64,000 bases of DNA from Procambarus clarkii (Eukaryota > Arthropoda > Malacostraca > Decapoda > Cambaridae): assembly GCF_040958095.1 (NCBI RefSeq), contig NC_091227.1, positions 21,561,178 through 21,625,177 of the forward strand, written 5' to 3'. The stretch's first letter is position 1, and every line of letters starts with the position of its first letter. The position numbers were made by a program, and so were the translations under genes. Positions 31,330-44,569 of this stretch are shown one piece after another. The notes below the pieces were generated by a model, which was not told where the DNA came from, made no database searches, and saw only the letters and a list, made by a program, of their open reading frames with translations.

Positions 31330-32160
31330 AATTCTAAAGTTGGAAAGAGTAGTGTATGCTCCTTGCATATGCTTTTCATGTGATTCTAAGGTGACAGTTT
31401 TTTTTATCCAGAACCACCCCAAGATTTTCATATCAGAATTCTTTTAAGATTTTCCTATACTTTGTAGGTTGTGTGTGGCCTGTTTTCTCCTATTCCACGT
31501 TCCGTAACGTGGCATTTACTCACATTAAATTCCATTTACCAAGTGTTGCTCCATTCACTTATTTTGTCCAGGTCTTCTTGAAGGGCATGACAGTCGTCCT
31601 AAGTTTCTTACCTTCCCCCTAGTAACTTGGTATCATCACCAAACATGTTCATATAATGTATTCCTTCTGGTAGGTTGTTTAAATAGACATGGAGCATTAC
31701 TGGTGCTAGAACTGAACCGTGTGGTTCTCTATTGGTAACACTTCTCCAGTCTGATACATTGCCTCTGATTACTGTCCTTATTTTTCTGTTGGAACATTTT
31801 TCTTCCATGTCAAACGTGTTCCTGTCACTCCTCCAGCATGTTCCAGTTTTTAGAACAACCTCTTAGGGACTGTCAAAAGCTTTTTTTTTTAGGTCCAGAT
31901 AAATGCAGTAAACCGAACCATCTCTTTCCTGTAAAAACTTTGTCTCTATTACAGAAACAAAGTAGATTTGTTACAAAGGATCTTGATCGAAAACCATACT
32001 GTCTGTTATTGTGTCATTTCTCTCCGGGTGTTCTTCCCATTTAGTTTTGATTATTTTTTCCAATGTTTTGACTGCTATGCGTTCCAGTGATACATGTTAT
32101 TATTTAGAGGGTTTTCCTTGCTTCCATTTTTGTAGATTGGAACTATGTTAGCCTTTTTTC
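31330..32160 (-). pseudogene. CR1-like reverse transcriptase relic (copy F subfamily)
   Basis: On the minus strand: VPIYKNGSKENPL-like start near 32150, then SMVFDQDP-like, a clear RGNVSDWRSV, GSVLAPVMLHVYLNNLPEGI and NMFGDDTKLLG (31610-31810), then LGVVLDKKN-like near 31400. The active-site box is GDD in place of ADD. Frameshifts and stops are frequent. Confidence 0.7.
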
Positions 32161-32250
32161 CATATACAGTACATACAGTACTGTACATTATCTGCCAAGA
32201 GTCATGTACACAAAGATGACCAAAAAAAATCTATTGAAGTAGTGCTGAGC

Positions 32251-32800
32251 TGTTACGGCCCTCTCGGGTCGCAACCGGGTTCTTTCTCTGATGTAAGTAG
32301 AGTTTGGGTATCCAGCCCCAAGCTAGTAGTGGCTTTCAAGGGATGTGATCCGTAACGCAAGTAAATTAAAGGGGAAGGGAAATAAAGGCAAAAACTTAAT
32401 AGTATAATTAACACCGTCACCATAAATAATATAAAGATTATCACAAGGGGGAGGAATAAACACTATAATACACAACGTCGTCTTCCTCTGAAGACTCCGG
32501 ACGTTCACGGTGCTCAACGGTGCTAAGCTCTTGGTCCTCTTGTGGCCTCACGACGAATCCTTCGATTCTCTTGAGTCTACCCTGGCCACAGGCCAGCCAA
32601 ATCACAGTTCCACTGGGAGCACCGTCGTGGAGGCCTTCAACCACAAGTCCAGCCGGTAGCTGGCAGGTTCCAATCAGCAGCGCTGGTTAGGCCACTCCAC
32701 GACCGATACTAGGGTAGCGAACCCTAGTCAGCAGCCTCGTGTGATCCCACAGACCACTCTCCTCACCACAACGCCCCAGTGGTTAAGCGTCTCCACCAGT
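32251..32800 (+). repeat. Possible LTR or LTR fragment
   Basis: It starts TGTTACGGCCCTCTCGGGTC with AACCGGGTTCTT shortly after, a start shared in reverse by 22157. The 3' boundary, polyadenylation signal and an internal retrovirus-like region are not identified. 32480-32780 is GC-richer than its flanks. Confidence 0.3.
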
Positions 32801-33261
32801 TTTTGGGGCATGGGAGGCATGCCTGTTTCCATTATCCATTGCTGCATGATAAGGGTTAAGCTTTATGTTGTAGCGTATGCAATGAACATAGTGAAAGGGT
32901 AGCTGTGCTTGAAAATAATTTTCAATAAATGTGTGGTGAAACAGTAAAATCCGCAAAATAACCTTGTAAAATATGGGTGCGTCTTACGTGAAGGTGAATC
33001 TCGTGTGCCAACAAGTACAGTATAATACTTGCAATAAGAATACATATTATACTTGTCTTGTTTACATGATTATTATTATTTTGTATTTTTCCTGCAATAG
33101 TTTTGCAGCTTTTTCCAGACGAATGCCCCGTCCTTCTTATCATCGTGATGGAAAATTAAATAATAATGATAATGATTACATTTTTATTAATTCTTTATTT
33201 TAACACCTGTGTCTTGATGTTTGTGTAGTGTCTAACTTGTACATACTTTTTCTCTTTGCAG
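32801..33261. other. Intron or upstream region of the zinc-finger gene
   Basis: AT-rich with no coding signal. It ends in the splice acceptor TTTTTCTCTTTGCAG at 33247-33261, so at least one non-coding exon of the downstream gene lies further upstream. Confidence 0.5.
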
Positions 33262-33537
33262 AGAGATCCTGAATTATGAAGAACTGATCTGAACTGGTGA
33301 TAACTGTTGAATCTCATACCAGTGATAGATCTCGCATAATACTCGACAGTCAAGCTACATCTTTGGCAATGGCAGCTACATAACTCCACATCCAGTGATA
33401 GTGTTAAGACCTTGATGGACAGTGTTTATCCCCTCGTTACTTAACGTAAACAGATATTAAGGATGCTACCTTATTAGAGCTTAAAGTGTGAAAGTGCAAA
33501 TAGAAATCGTAGTGATGCATGTTCGGTGTAAGAGAAA
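33262..33537 (+). promoter_or_regulatory. 5' untranslated part of first coding exon, with five short upstream ORFs
   Basis: The exon begins after the acceptor at 33260-33261. Five upstream ATGs open tiny frames: 33276-33287, 33369-33383, 33415-33444, 33463-33477 and 33515-33541. The last (nine codons including the stop) ends in a TGA that overlaps the main start as ATGA. The main ATG sits in AGAAAATGA with A at -3, a good initiation context. The arrangement predicts translational control by reinitiation or leaky scanning. Confidence 0.6.
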
Positions 33538-35233
33538 ATGAACTCAATGCACAACAGTTTTGGTGGGTCTGGAGGGTACCCGGGGCCCTACCCTGGCTAT
33601 GTGCCACCCCCAGCTGCCCTCCCCTACTATAACGGCTACCCAGGTGACCTGACTCAAGTATCCAGCCCCTATTATGGCAAGCCAACTGCCGTCCCTCCAG
33701 GTTATTCCTCAGGCATGGGCAGCTACTCTGCTCCACCCATCAATAACTCTTCTATGTACTATCAGCAGTATGGGCTGGGTTACCAGTATGGCTACACAAA
33801 ATATGGTCTGGGTTCGGGGCTGGGCTCAAGCCTGGGCTCCAATCTTGGCTATTCTTCAGAGCTTGCAGGAGCCTCTGGCATCACCCCACCATCCCTGGGG
33901 GGTCTGCAGGCTCCCACCACAGACTTAGGGCTAACTGGCTCCATGTTTTCTAAAGGGAAGTTTAGTGGAGGGCAAGGAAGTCCTTCACCTCTGACCAGTG
34001 GATTGGGCCATGGAAGTTCTTCATCTCTTCTGTCACCTGTTACTTCTACTCCTCCATCACCAGGTCCACACAACTTAACAGGTGGTCTTGCGGGTACTGG
34101 AGCAACACCAAGCCCACCAGTAGATGTCATTGAATCCAAGAAAGATTTAGACAAAATGCGGCGGTGTCAGGTCTGTGGTCAGGTGTTCCGTCTGATGAGT
34201 GAATGCTTAGCACATATGAAATCTGTTCATGCAGTACATGAACCACCTCTCAGTATGTACAGCTTGCAACATGGTGCAGGGGGTCATCTAACACAGTCTC
34301 TCTCCTCCTCTACATCCTCTGGAGTTCCATCATCCCTGTCATCTAGTTTAGGCCCTCCAAACAACTCAAGAACAGGTGGAGTGGGTGCTCCAGACAGCCC
34401 TCTTATGGCATTAGAGCGTATGGGATGGGGTGAAAAACAGGGCCTACTTCCCTCGTTGCATGCACCCCCATCTCCCCTTACCCCTGCCTACACCCCTGCC
34501 CCTGCTGTCACCCCCGGGCCACAACACCCGTCCACCCAGCACCTGTCCACCCAGCGCTTGTCAACGCAACATCCATCAAGCACACACCATTCATCCCAGC
34601 ATTCTTCTCAACACCCATCCACCCAGCACCCAGCCTCCCAGACCCCACCTGCTTCACACTCTTTGATGGAGGCCAATCATGGTGACCACCATAGCACCAG
34701 AACCCCTATAAGTAGCCTATCCATGACATACTCTATGAGAGCTGACCCACATGTATCTCAGGCCCAGATTAGGCATGCTTTTCCTGCCTGTTCTGTGCCA
34801 GAAAACCTCCCTGTGAATGATTCAAGAACAGAGGCAGCCTTGAGCTCAAATTATATGAAGCCTCGTAAAAGCAGCTCTTACTCGGTATCTAGCATCATTG
34901 GAGAAACCAGCGAGAGAGTAAGTGAGAGAGGGAGTGCTCTCTCCCAAGAATCTCCCAATAGCTACACAGGCCAAAGTCCATCAAGAAGACAGCAGTCCCC
35001 TGCCACAAGACCAGTAGTAACGGAGGTGTATGAACAGCATAATAGTGTTTCTGAACAAGTGCAAGATAACCATTGCTCACACGCTGGCTCTCGGATATCC
35101 AGTGAAGAATACTCAGTACCGGAGAGAGAAATGTCTCAGAAGGATCAAATAATGTCCAATGAACTACATAAACGTCAGCAACAGCATCATCAGCAGATCC
35201 ACCATCATCAACAACAGCAGCAGCAACAACAGC

Positions 35234-35264
<31 letters not shown>

Positions 35265-38200
35265 TCATCATCATCATCAACAGCAGCAACAAAAGCATCA
35301 ACAGCAGCAATCTGAAGGACAAAAGAGCTTACTAGTATCTCATGGCATTATTGATAGACAACCTGAAGAACAGAAAACTGCTTCTTTAGATGATAAAAAA
35401 GATATGCCTGAGGACTTGTCACAGAATGCCTCAACCTCTCCATCACATACTCACCCAGCTCTCTCTTCACATCGCATGTCCAGGGATGACACCCCACGTG
35501 AACATGAAGAAATCCATTGCGACAAGCAAGATAGTAAAACCCAACAAAGCCGACACCAAGAAGACACTCTCGAGTCCCCTCGAATTAACTCCTCTCCACA
35601 GCCAAAGGAAGAGGAGCAAATTAATACTACAATTTTTAAGCAGGAACCAAGTCCACAGGATGGTTTGAATCAGGAGCCCATAGTCCACTCTGATGGAGTT
35701 GCTTCGGCACCAAGGGAACAGAGTCAGCAACAACGAAAACAGTCGTGGAGTCCAGCACAACCACAAACCTATGGGCAAATGACACAACAGCAGCAGCAAA
35801 CAAGTTATCAGCAGAGTGAACAGCAGCAACAACACTCACAGCCACCACAACAGCCTGCACAGCAACAGTCGCCCCAACAACAGCACCAGCAACCAACACA
35901 GCAGCATCAGCAGACAGCACAGCACCAACATTCACCACAACAGCTGCAGCAATCTCCACAAATGCATCAGTCTTCACAACAGCACCAACAGCCACCACAG
36001 GCACAACAGCCACAACAACAGCACCAACAACCAGCACAGCAGCAACAGCCACAACAGCACCACCCCCCTCAACAACGCCAATCACAACAACAGAGTTATC
36101 CTGGCTGGTCTGGCAGTGTAGGGTCAGGGTACTCTGGACCTGGTGCTCAATACGCTTATGGATATTCTCAGGGTAACAGTGTTCAAAGCAGCACAGGAAG
36201 TTCACATTCCCAGCCTCCAATGGCAGCACACAAGTCATCAAATTATCACCCGATGCAAAATAATTACTCCACACCATATGCAGGTCCACCAGGTACAGGC
36301 TACCCCACAGATTTAGCCAGTAGAGGAGCATCAGGGCAACAGGGCTATCCTCAGAGTCTGTGGTACACTGCTGGAGGTGCACGTATGGATTCCAAAACCG
36401 GATGGAATCTTTGGACTAGCCAAGTTCATCAATCTTCGGGTTTTCCGCAATCATATGGTCCTTATTCTTACCCTTCTCCCAGTCAGCAACAGCAAAAATC
36501 ACAGATTCCATCACAGTTGCAGCAACCATCACAGCAGCAACACCCACAGTCATCACAACATACACAAGCATCACAGAAGCAATCACAGCAAGCTCAAGCA
36601 CCACCCCAGCCACAACAAGTGCTGCAGTCACAGCAGGGTCAGATACAACCACAAACACCACAGCCTGCTCAGTCACAGCCATCTCAGCCACAAACTCCAG
36701 CACCACCACAGGCTCATACCCAACATCCACAACCACCAGCTCAACAACCTAAACCATCTCCACAACATCCACAGCTGCCCCAACAATCCCAGCTGGCTTC
36801 GCAGTCCGACTCACAACACCAAGAAGCTCGGGCCCAACCACCAGATAGCCAACATGAAGAGGTGCCTCTGCAGGAACTGGCCCAGCAAGAACAAACTGAG
36901 GATGAACAATCCCAGCAGGAACAAGCTCTGCAGGAACAAGCCCAGCAAGAACAAGCTCAGCTGGAACAAGTTCAGCTGGAACAAGTTCAGCTGGAACAAG
37001 CTCAGCTGGAACAAGCTCGACAGGAGCAAGTCAAGCAGGAGCAAATCAAGCAGGAGCAAGTCAAGCAGGAACAAGCCCGACAGGAACAAGCCCGACAGGA
37101 ACAAGCCCGGCAGGAACAAGCCCGGCAGGAACAAGCCCAGCAGGAACAAGCCCGGCAGGAACAAGCCCGGCAGGAGCAAGCCCAGCATGAGCAAACCCAG
37201 CAGGAACAAGCCCAGAAGGAGCAAGCCCAAGATGTACAAGTCAAGCAGGAACCAATACAGCTGGAGCAAACCCAACAGGAAGAAACTCAGCAGGAAGAAA
37301 CCCAGCAGGAAGAAATGCAGCAGGAAGAAGCCCAGCAGGAAGAAAGTAAACAAGAACAAAATCAGCAAGTACAGATTAAACAGGAAGAAAATCAGAAAGT
37401 ACAGATTAAACAGGAACAAAGTCAGCCGGTGCAGATTAAGCAGGAACAAAATCAGCAGGTGCAGATTAAGCAGGAACCTATTGAGGAGGAGCAGCAACCA
37501 ACCAGTCACATTGTGGAGGAGGAAAGTGACAGCTTCAAACAAAAGTTAGTTGAGAATAACAATGCATACCAACACCAGGAAGACCTTTCCATTGCCACAA
37601 ATAATACTCATCCCAAGAAACCTTTGTATAAAATTGGCCCTAGAAGTAGAACCCTTGCTGCTAAACAATATAGTCAAATAGATGATCTAGATGATTATAA
37701 ATGTACCATAACAGTGCATGAAAATGGTTCGGTTAATGGTTATGGTGTTTTGCCCACTCATCCTCTGGCAATCAAAAGTAATTCCCAGTCTTGTGATTCA
37801 TCCGATAGCGAAGTTAACAGTGAAGATGGTACTCCAACTTTTGTGCAGCTCAGACCTGCCAAGCGGCGTCGGAAAAGCCAGAGCCGTGAGGGAGTGTTCA
37901 TTGGGCCGAAACGTATAAAGCAGGCTCGCCTTGTGCGCGAACGACAAGAACGTCGTCATCGTAGTCTCCAAGAACGGCTACGACAGACAGAATTAGAAGA
38001 AGAAATACAAGCAATAAGAGTGGAGAAATCGAGTGAGGAAGATGGTCCACTAGGCAACATGTTAGTTCAGTCATCCATAATCTTGGCAGATGCCCATATG
38101 GAGGAGCAAGATAATGTAGAACAATGCATTGCCTCGATCAAAGCCCATCAGCTGGCTATTAGCTCTTCAGAAAATAATAATGACCTAGAAAATTGTGATA

Positions 38201-38526
38201 AATCATCCTTAAATGCATCTGGACAAGTAATTGGAAAAAAATCTAAGAAATCACACACTAGTAAGGTGTTCCATAATGAAAACTCTGTGATCATCAAGCA
38301 CCTTCCTCCCACAGTGTCTAAACGGAAACTTAGGGCCAAAGACTTTAAGTGGAGTCATTACATCAAATCTATGAGGTATTGGTGTAGTGACTGTGGCCAT
38401 GGATTTAAAAACCAGAAGGAAGTTTCTTCGCATTCAGAAGACAAGTGCAAGTGGAATTGTCTCTACATGCTTGAGTGCTACGTCATTGTTAAAGATGTTC
38501 AGTCTCATCCACATTATGGACCCAAG
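33538..38526 (+). CDS. Large Gln-rich C2H2 zinc-finger protein, coding exon 1 (residues 1-1663)
   Basis: One 4,989-bp exon. Residues 1-130 are Tyr/Gly/Pro/Ser-rich and prion-like. Residues 210-231 form a C2H2 finger (C210, C213, H226, H231). Residues 430-620 include His/Gln runs with about 18 consecutive Gln. PEDLS at 624-628 fits the CtBP-binding motif. Residues 740-1110 are Gln/Pro-rich. Residues about 1112-1318 are a QEQAx repeat with eight VKQE or IKQE SUMO consensus sites. KRRRK at 1443 begins a basic, Arg-rich helical segment (likely nuclear localisation). Residues 1616-1637 form a C2HC finger (C1616, C1619, H1632, C1637). The donor AAG|GTAATT at 38526 is phase 0. It is probably a nuclear transcription regulator; I do not recognise the orthologue. 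Reading through adds only two residues before a stop. Confidence 0.85.
36867..37490 (+). repeat. 15-bp coding minisatellite (QEQAx units)
   Basis: About 40 units of CAGGAACAAGCCCGG-type sequence lie inside the zinc-finger gene. All indels must be multiples of 15 to keep the frame, and they do. The composition leaves two other frames open, giving long shadow frames with no function. Confidence 0.9.
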
Positions 38527-39669
38527 GTAATTTGAATATTTATAAAATGTTATTTATGTTGTGTTTATGTAGATTATTGGTTGAATGTGCATTTGCATGC
38601 TCATTAACAGATTTTCTCTGGCACATGGGAAAACTGGTTTGCCTTTTTAGTGGAATGCTGTTAATATTTTTGTAAATTTAATTACTGGGTAACAAGCATA
38701 GAGTCTTTACGATCCTGAAAATCTTCAAGACTCTAGTTTTTGTGTAATACAGTAGTAATAATACTAGGAATATCACCCGTTGGAAGGCTTGCTGTGCCTA
38801 TAAATTAGTCCTGACACTCGGACTAGTACTCTGTACTAAAGGGAAATTTGAGCAGTATCATGCTTCTAGTGTACTGGGCCTACCACAGCAAGCTGTTCAA
38901 TATATTACTTCAAATAAACACCAACTGTGTTGCACTACTAGGTATCTTATGTTCAGAACTAAACTTTAAGCAAAAGACACTTAGGCAATGCACAAAATAC
39001 ATTTTTAAATACTAAATATAATTTTGAAATTTACCAAGTTAATCAGAATTGTATTTTTCAATTCAGTATTTTATTATGAATGTTTGAAATTGCAAGAATA
39101 CTTCATCATTCTGCAGTGCCATGTTAAATATGTTATTCAAGGGGCTCTCAACAATTTACAATAATATACAGCAATTTTATGATAATCTTTAGGAGTATAG
39201 TTTTATTATAACATTTAAGTTAATTCTTTCAGATATCTATGGAGATTTCTCCCTTCGTAAATTGATTCAGTGGTTGCAATAGGTAGTGATTTACTGTATG
39301 TTTATTAAAACTATCACATATCTTGCATTTACTTTCCTGTGACCTTTTGTTTTGCATGAATTCCCAATAATATTTGCATCCTTACCTAATTTGTCATAGT
39401 GTGTGCATAGAAAGAGCAGACCAAGAGTTTATTTTTTAGTTTAAGTTGCACAACTATCTTAACCAAATTGATCATATCATTCCATTATTCTTCCAGTGGT
39501 TTTAGTATTAAATGAGTGTAGTTTTCAATTTCCTTTGCTAATTGCAGATTTAATTGTATGTCAGCCTCCTCCTTTGCATTATCTAGCTTTGGCAAAGTCT
39601 GCTTTCTTATTTCCATAAATTCATACACAGTTTAGCACATACTGAAATACAGTACAACTGACTTTCATG

Positions 39670-39850
39670 AGGACGAAACCACACGCCAGAAGATGGGGAG
39701 ATGACGACATTTTGGTCCGTCCTGGACCATTATCACAATCGACTTGATTGTGATAATGATAATGAACAATCGACTTGATTCAGTCCAGGACGGACCGAAA
39801 CAACGTCGTCTCTTCATCTTCTGGTGTGTGGTTTGGTCATCATATCTTCA
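39670..39850. repeat. Palindromic dispersed repeat, copy 1
   Basis: Arms run from CGAAACCACACGCCAGAAGA to its inverse ending CTTCTGGTGTGTGGTTTGG. Both hold the inner palindrome GGTCCGTCCTGGACC or its inverse. The centre has CAATCGACTTGATTGTGATA and a short local duplication. The sequence after the right arm (CAGCCACATTATTGTGACTC) is shared with the copy at 43.7 kb. Confidence 0.75.
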
Positions 39851-41639
39851 GCCACATTATTGTGACTCATCATCTGCAACCGCCTTCCATTTTTCTTTTA
39901 ACATTTCCATCAAGTTGTAGCATGTCTTAATAATATTATCACCAAATACAAATGCATTTTAACCCTTTGCGAATGAATGTTGATTATATATTAACAATAT
40001 ACAGTATGTCCTATTGCAGAAAATAACATTTTATTTAGATAGAATTGCAGAAAATAACATTTAATGTTCACGATCTCGAACAAATATTTTCTAACTCGAA
40101 TGTTTCCATAATTTCAATGCTCATACTGTATTCTGATTTTGTATTTAAGAGTTTCCATTTTACTCTCTAGCTGGCAAATTCCCAGAATGGGTGGTAAATT
40201 CAACACTCACAATTTTGCATGGTGTTATTTAACGCTGTTTGCATGCGGGATACAAGTGTACAAGATGTTTCGGTTTTAACATTTAATTCTTAAGTTTTAC
40301 AAGCCGTTATGAGTCATTGTTGCTAAAATCATAATATTTTTCCTAATAATTTTGTTATAGATTATTTAAGTTCATAAATATTAAAATTCATAGAGTTTCA
40401 AGCTAAAAAAAATAAGCTTTCAGCTTTTGAAAAGTTTTTTGAAGTATTTTCCTCTCAGAGATATGAGAGTCAATGTTACTGTCATGAGAGATACAAAAAC
40501 AGTTAGCATGTTTTTTTTACTCACTGCTGCCACATGGACTGTGGCTTCACTGCAGAACTGCCATAAGGTGATTGGGGTCACTGCAGTCAAAATCAGTACA
40601 GCCAAATTACCTTGAGCTACTTCAAAAAGTGTTTACAATCACAAACTTCTCAAAATCCTATTGATATTTTAAACCATTGCAATCAATGGCAGGCTTGTGT
40701 CAGAATCCCATTGATGTTCCAAATCATTACAACCAATGGGAGGCTCATATTAACCTAATTCCCAGTCAAAACACAAATTTGCCTTGCCCCATCCACTAGC
40801 AAGTGGCAGGATCAATGTGACCCTGATCACCTACACCAATCCCATATACACTCCATTTTAGGAAGGCAACAGAATCGTAGGGAGAAAGAAGTGGCTCAGG
40901 AAGGGAGGGTACAGAGCAGCATAATAGCTGCAGCAGAGCACCTCAGAAACGACTTTTCACAAACTCAAGGCATACTTTATTGCATTGCATTCTGCTGCTT
41001 CCGTATAGAAAATATTTATGGAGGGTGGGGGGCAAAGTGCATGACAAATTTCTACTGGAATTATCTAATCAGTTTAGCTGTTATGACTATATGGGCCTTC
41101 TGACAATAAAAATGAACAGCCTGTCAGACCAGGTAATCACCAGGAAAGGCTGCTCCAGAAAAACGGTTGAAATCCATAACAAATTAATATACGCAGCGTC
41201 AAAATACAGTATTGCTGTTATGTCTGGGATTGTAATCCAGGAATAAATTCAAACACTGGCAGGAACGCCTAGATTTTGAGTGACGATTATTATCTCAGTT
41301 TTACTTGTGCACGATAACCTTATCAGATAATAAGCCATTACAAAATGATAACTGTGTGTTTCATAGGTCTAGGTTAACACCATTATGTCCATATAGATTT
41401 GTTGTGGCCATGTTTACTTTATTTGTACTGTGTAAAACCTGGGTGATTGTAACTAAAATCAGCAAATGACAATAACCGCATTAACTCGAGGATCAGTATG
41501 ACAATAATCAACCCTGAAGGATTAATACAGAATTTATGTACAGTACTGAACTGTTATTAGACACTGATTTGGTCCTCAAAAATCATTGGATTATACCAAT
41601 TGAAATAGATGAACTGAGATTGTTGGTTTGAATAGAGTA

Positions 41640-41880
41640 AATAATGTAAATGACATGGAAAGATGTGGAGGGAAATTCTGTCTTTAAAGTATATGATTGA
41701 GGAAAGAATAGAGAAATGATTTGGTCATGTTGAATGAATGGATGATGATAGACTGGTTAAGAGAATGCATTAAAGTGAATTTGAGGGAGAAGAGGTGAAG
41801 ACCAAGAAGATTGATTGACATTGTAAGTTAGGAAGCAAAGATTGAGGTCTTATAAGAGAAGTGGTGATTAAAGCATCATC
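41640..41880 (+). pseudogene. LINE reverse-transcriptase C-terminal relic
   Basis: The frame reads IEKWFGHVEWMDDDRLVKRM followed by a SEFEGEE-like segment. This matches the common WFGHVxRMxxDRLxKR block at the C-terminus of many LINE ORF2 proteins (RTE-type among them). Stops and frameshifts occur. Confidence 0.55.
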
Positions 41881-41999
41881 ACATTCATTCATAGCAAGCC
41901 TCCCGTAGCAGTGCTTGACTGCTACATATGACTAGGCTATGTGTAGGTGCCTATGTTAACTATTATTAAAAATAATAAATATAAAATAATCTATACATG

Positions 42000-42400
42000 G
42001 AAAATACTGAGGGCCAGGTGCCAAATTTGCACAGTAAAATAACAGTATATTGGAGTGAATATGGCAGGAAATGCAGATTAGTCGGTGAATAATAGAGGCG
42101 CCATAGGCACAATCAGAGAACACTGCATGACTATCAGAGGCCCATGGATGTTCAATATCCTCCCAGCAAGTATAAGAAATATTGCCAAAACAAAAGTGGA
42201 AGTCTTCAAGAAAAAACTGGACATTTTTCTTCAAGAAGTGCTATACCAACTGGGTTGTAGTGGCTATGTGGGCATGCGTGCCACCACAATCAACAACCTG
42301 TTTGATTAAGCTCTCACAATTCGAGCCTGGCCTCAGGTTGGGCTTGGGGAAGTAGAAGACCTTCCAGAATCTTATCCAGGTACAATGGAGTTAAATGGCT
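42000..42400 (+). pseudogene. CR1/L2-type LINE C-terminal end and tail
   Basis: One frame (42085-42309) reads MNNRGAIGTIREHCM, RGPWMFNILPASIRNIAKT and KVEVFKKKLDIFLQEVLYQL, the usual C-terminal end of this LINE group. The tail contains GAAGTAGAAGACCTTCCAGA. It is homologous to 26.7-27.6 kb. Confidence 0.65.
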
Positions 42401-43714
42401 GGGTGTCATTTTTTTAGTAACTTTAACATTCTTTCCCTATAGAATATTACGCTTCTATTTCCACTTGGGTGGTGCCTTCCTACTATATAAAATTAGGGAA
42501 TAATGTTGCCTATCAATGATGATGATGGTACTCTCAGTAACAAAAAATCCATATAATTTGAGGTATTTTCACCAAGTAAAATTTTGATTCTTATACAAAA
42601 GCAAGCTACCGACACACTGATGCAAACATTTAACAAAAGAATCTTTCAGTTTACTTGCGTGTGAGCAGATAATAGTTATTTTTTTTTTTTTCACAAGTTA
42701 ATAACATGGCTGCCATATGTATTGTGATTTTATGAGTACCGTATATAATGTGTATACAAAGTTGCCAGTACATAAATATATATTCGTGATAACCAACAGG
42801 GTGAGAAGAGTCAGTACTCACAAGTCAGTTAAGAGAAGTTTAAAAGGTTAATTAAGTATAATACTACCAACAAAGATTTAAGCAACACATTCCTACATCG
42901 ACATTTTTATTATTCAATTTGATTTTTTTTTCACGTCACATTCACCATGCCAAAGAGTTGATGATAATGTTTCTCACACTATACTGTACAGCAGAATCCA
43001 AATTTTATGAATTTGTGTTCTTGGGGACCTTGTGTATGAATGATCAGATTGCTTAAACAAAGTTTTAAGAAGTAGAGTTTTTTTTATAGCACTACATGAG
43101 ATATGAAAAATACTATATACAGTACTATACAGAATATATATATTTAAAGTAGATTTTGCAGAAGTTACAGAAAATTTTGATTTGCAAAATCAATATTTTA
43201 TTTTAAAATATCCTGAAAATAGCACAATTAGCTGGTTTAAAAAGATTTGATTTATGTAGTATTGGTACGCTCTTCTGCACATCTGTGGTCTGGTCTCCCT
43301 CCACCTGTGCTCTGGTGGTTCTTTCTCACTATCACAGGTCAGTTTGATCTCTTCCAGTGTGGGTATGGACTGGTTGTGCCCACGTTAAATACTGCCTGGA
43401 ACAAGTGCAGTCATTCCTAACTGGAGGAAGCACAAAGTAATGTAACTGAACACTCAATGAAAGTTGCATTCGAGTCAGAGTGGTTCGAGTAAATAAGATG
43501 GCTACGATGTGTCTTATAATTCTCCTGTGGGTAAATAGCACAATTATCTAAAATTGTCACTGCATTTAAGCAGTGAGTGGTGCACAAATTTGCAAGGCAG
43601 AAGTTGTACGTTCCACCCCATTACCACTCAACCACACCTGCAGTCCCAACACCACATTGCTGTTCATTTTGGATGAGATGCTGTTAAGGGATATCAAAAC
43701 GAAGTCTGTTATGT

Positions 43715-43890
43715 AGGATTAATGACCTAACCACACATCTGAAAATGGAGAAACTGCGACATTTTGGTCTGTCTTGGACCATTATCACACAACTTGATAA
43801 TGGTCCAGGGCAGACCAAAATGTCGTCATTTCTCCATTTCCTGATGTGTTTGGTCATCATATCTTCAACCACATTATTGTGACTCATCTT
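43715..43890. repeat. Palindromic dispersed repeat, copy 2
   Basis: CGACATTTTGGTCTGTCTTG and CAAAATGTCGTCATTTCTCC form arms around ACACAACTTGATAATGG. The right flank again has TCATATCTTCAACCACATTA and TTGTGACTCATCTTCTGC. Confidence 0.75.
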
Positions 43891-44569
43891 CTGCTAATGA
43901 AGGAAGTACACGAAAGCCAGTGCATGCCAGAACGACACTGTGTTGAGGTGGATGATATAGCGATGTGGCAAGAGTGCAATGATCATATTTTTTAAATTTT
44001 TGTTGTGCAAATGATTCACTCACAATCACAAACATACAAAATGTAAACATTCGGTTAATGAGAAATGTGGGAACTCTTAAATAAAAATGGTATTTCATTT
44101 GAATATACAGTACAGAGCATTTTGTTTCATGGTGGATGGTAAGTAAAGTTGATTACAATTTTGTCAGTTATTATCCAACGGCATTCTTTTATATGAACTG
44201 CCCAGCCCTACAATCTTTGCAGTATCTGTATTAGAAATTACGGCACTGCCATATCATTAGATGACAAAAGGATCAAATCCAGTTAAAGGACATGATATTT
44301 ATATGCATGATGGTTTTACAGACATGAAATAACATGAATACTGTACAATGAAATTTGTAGACGGAAAATCCAAATGGTTATTGTAGCTCAAAACACTGGC
44401 TTCCTAGAAATCTCAGATGATCACATTAACTCAAGGCATTGAAAAGGTTAATATGATAAAATATTTAGCTGGTGTTTAGAGAGAGATGCCAACACAACAG
44501 GTTTAGCAGAGGAAAGGATTTTCAGTGGTGTTTTTTATGTTCAATTCAGATGCTTTCTTACGCAAGATT

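Noticed and set aside
36377-37549. 390-residue plus-strand frame inside the zinc-finger exon, and minus-strand frames at 35636-36382 and 36811-37542
   Set aside because: The 15-bp coding minisatellite and CAG/CAA runs keep other frames open; the frame with zinc fingers and splice-compatible ends is the real one.
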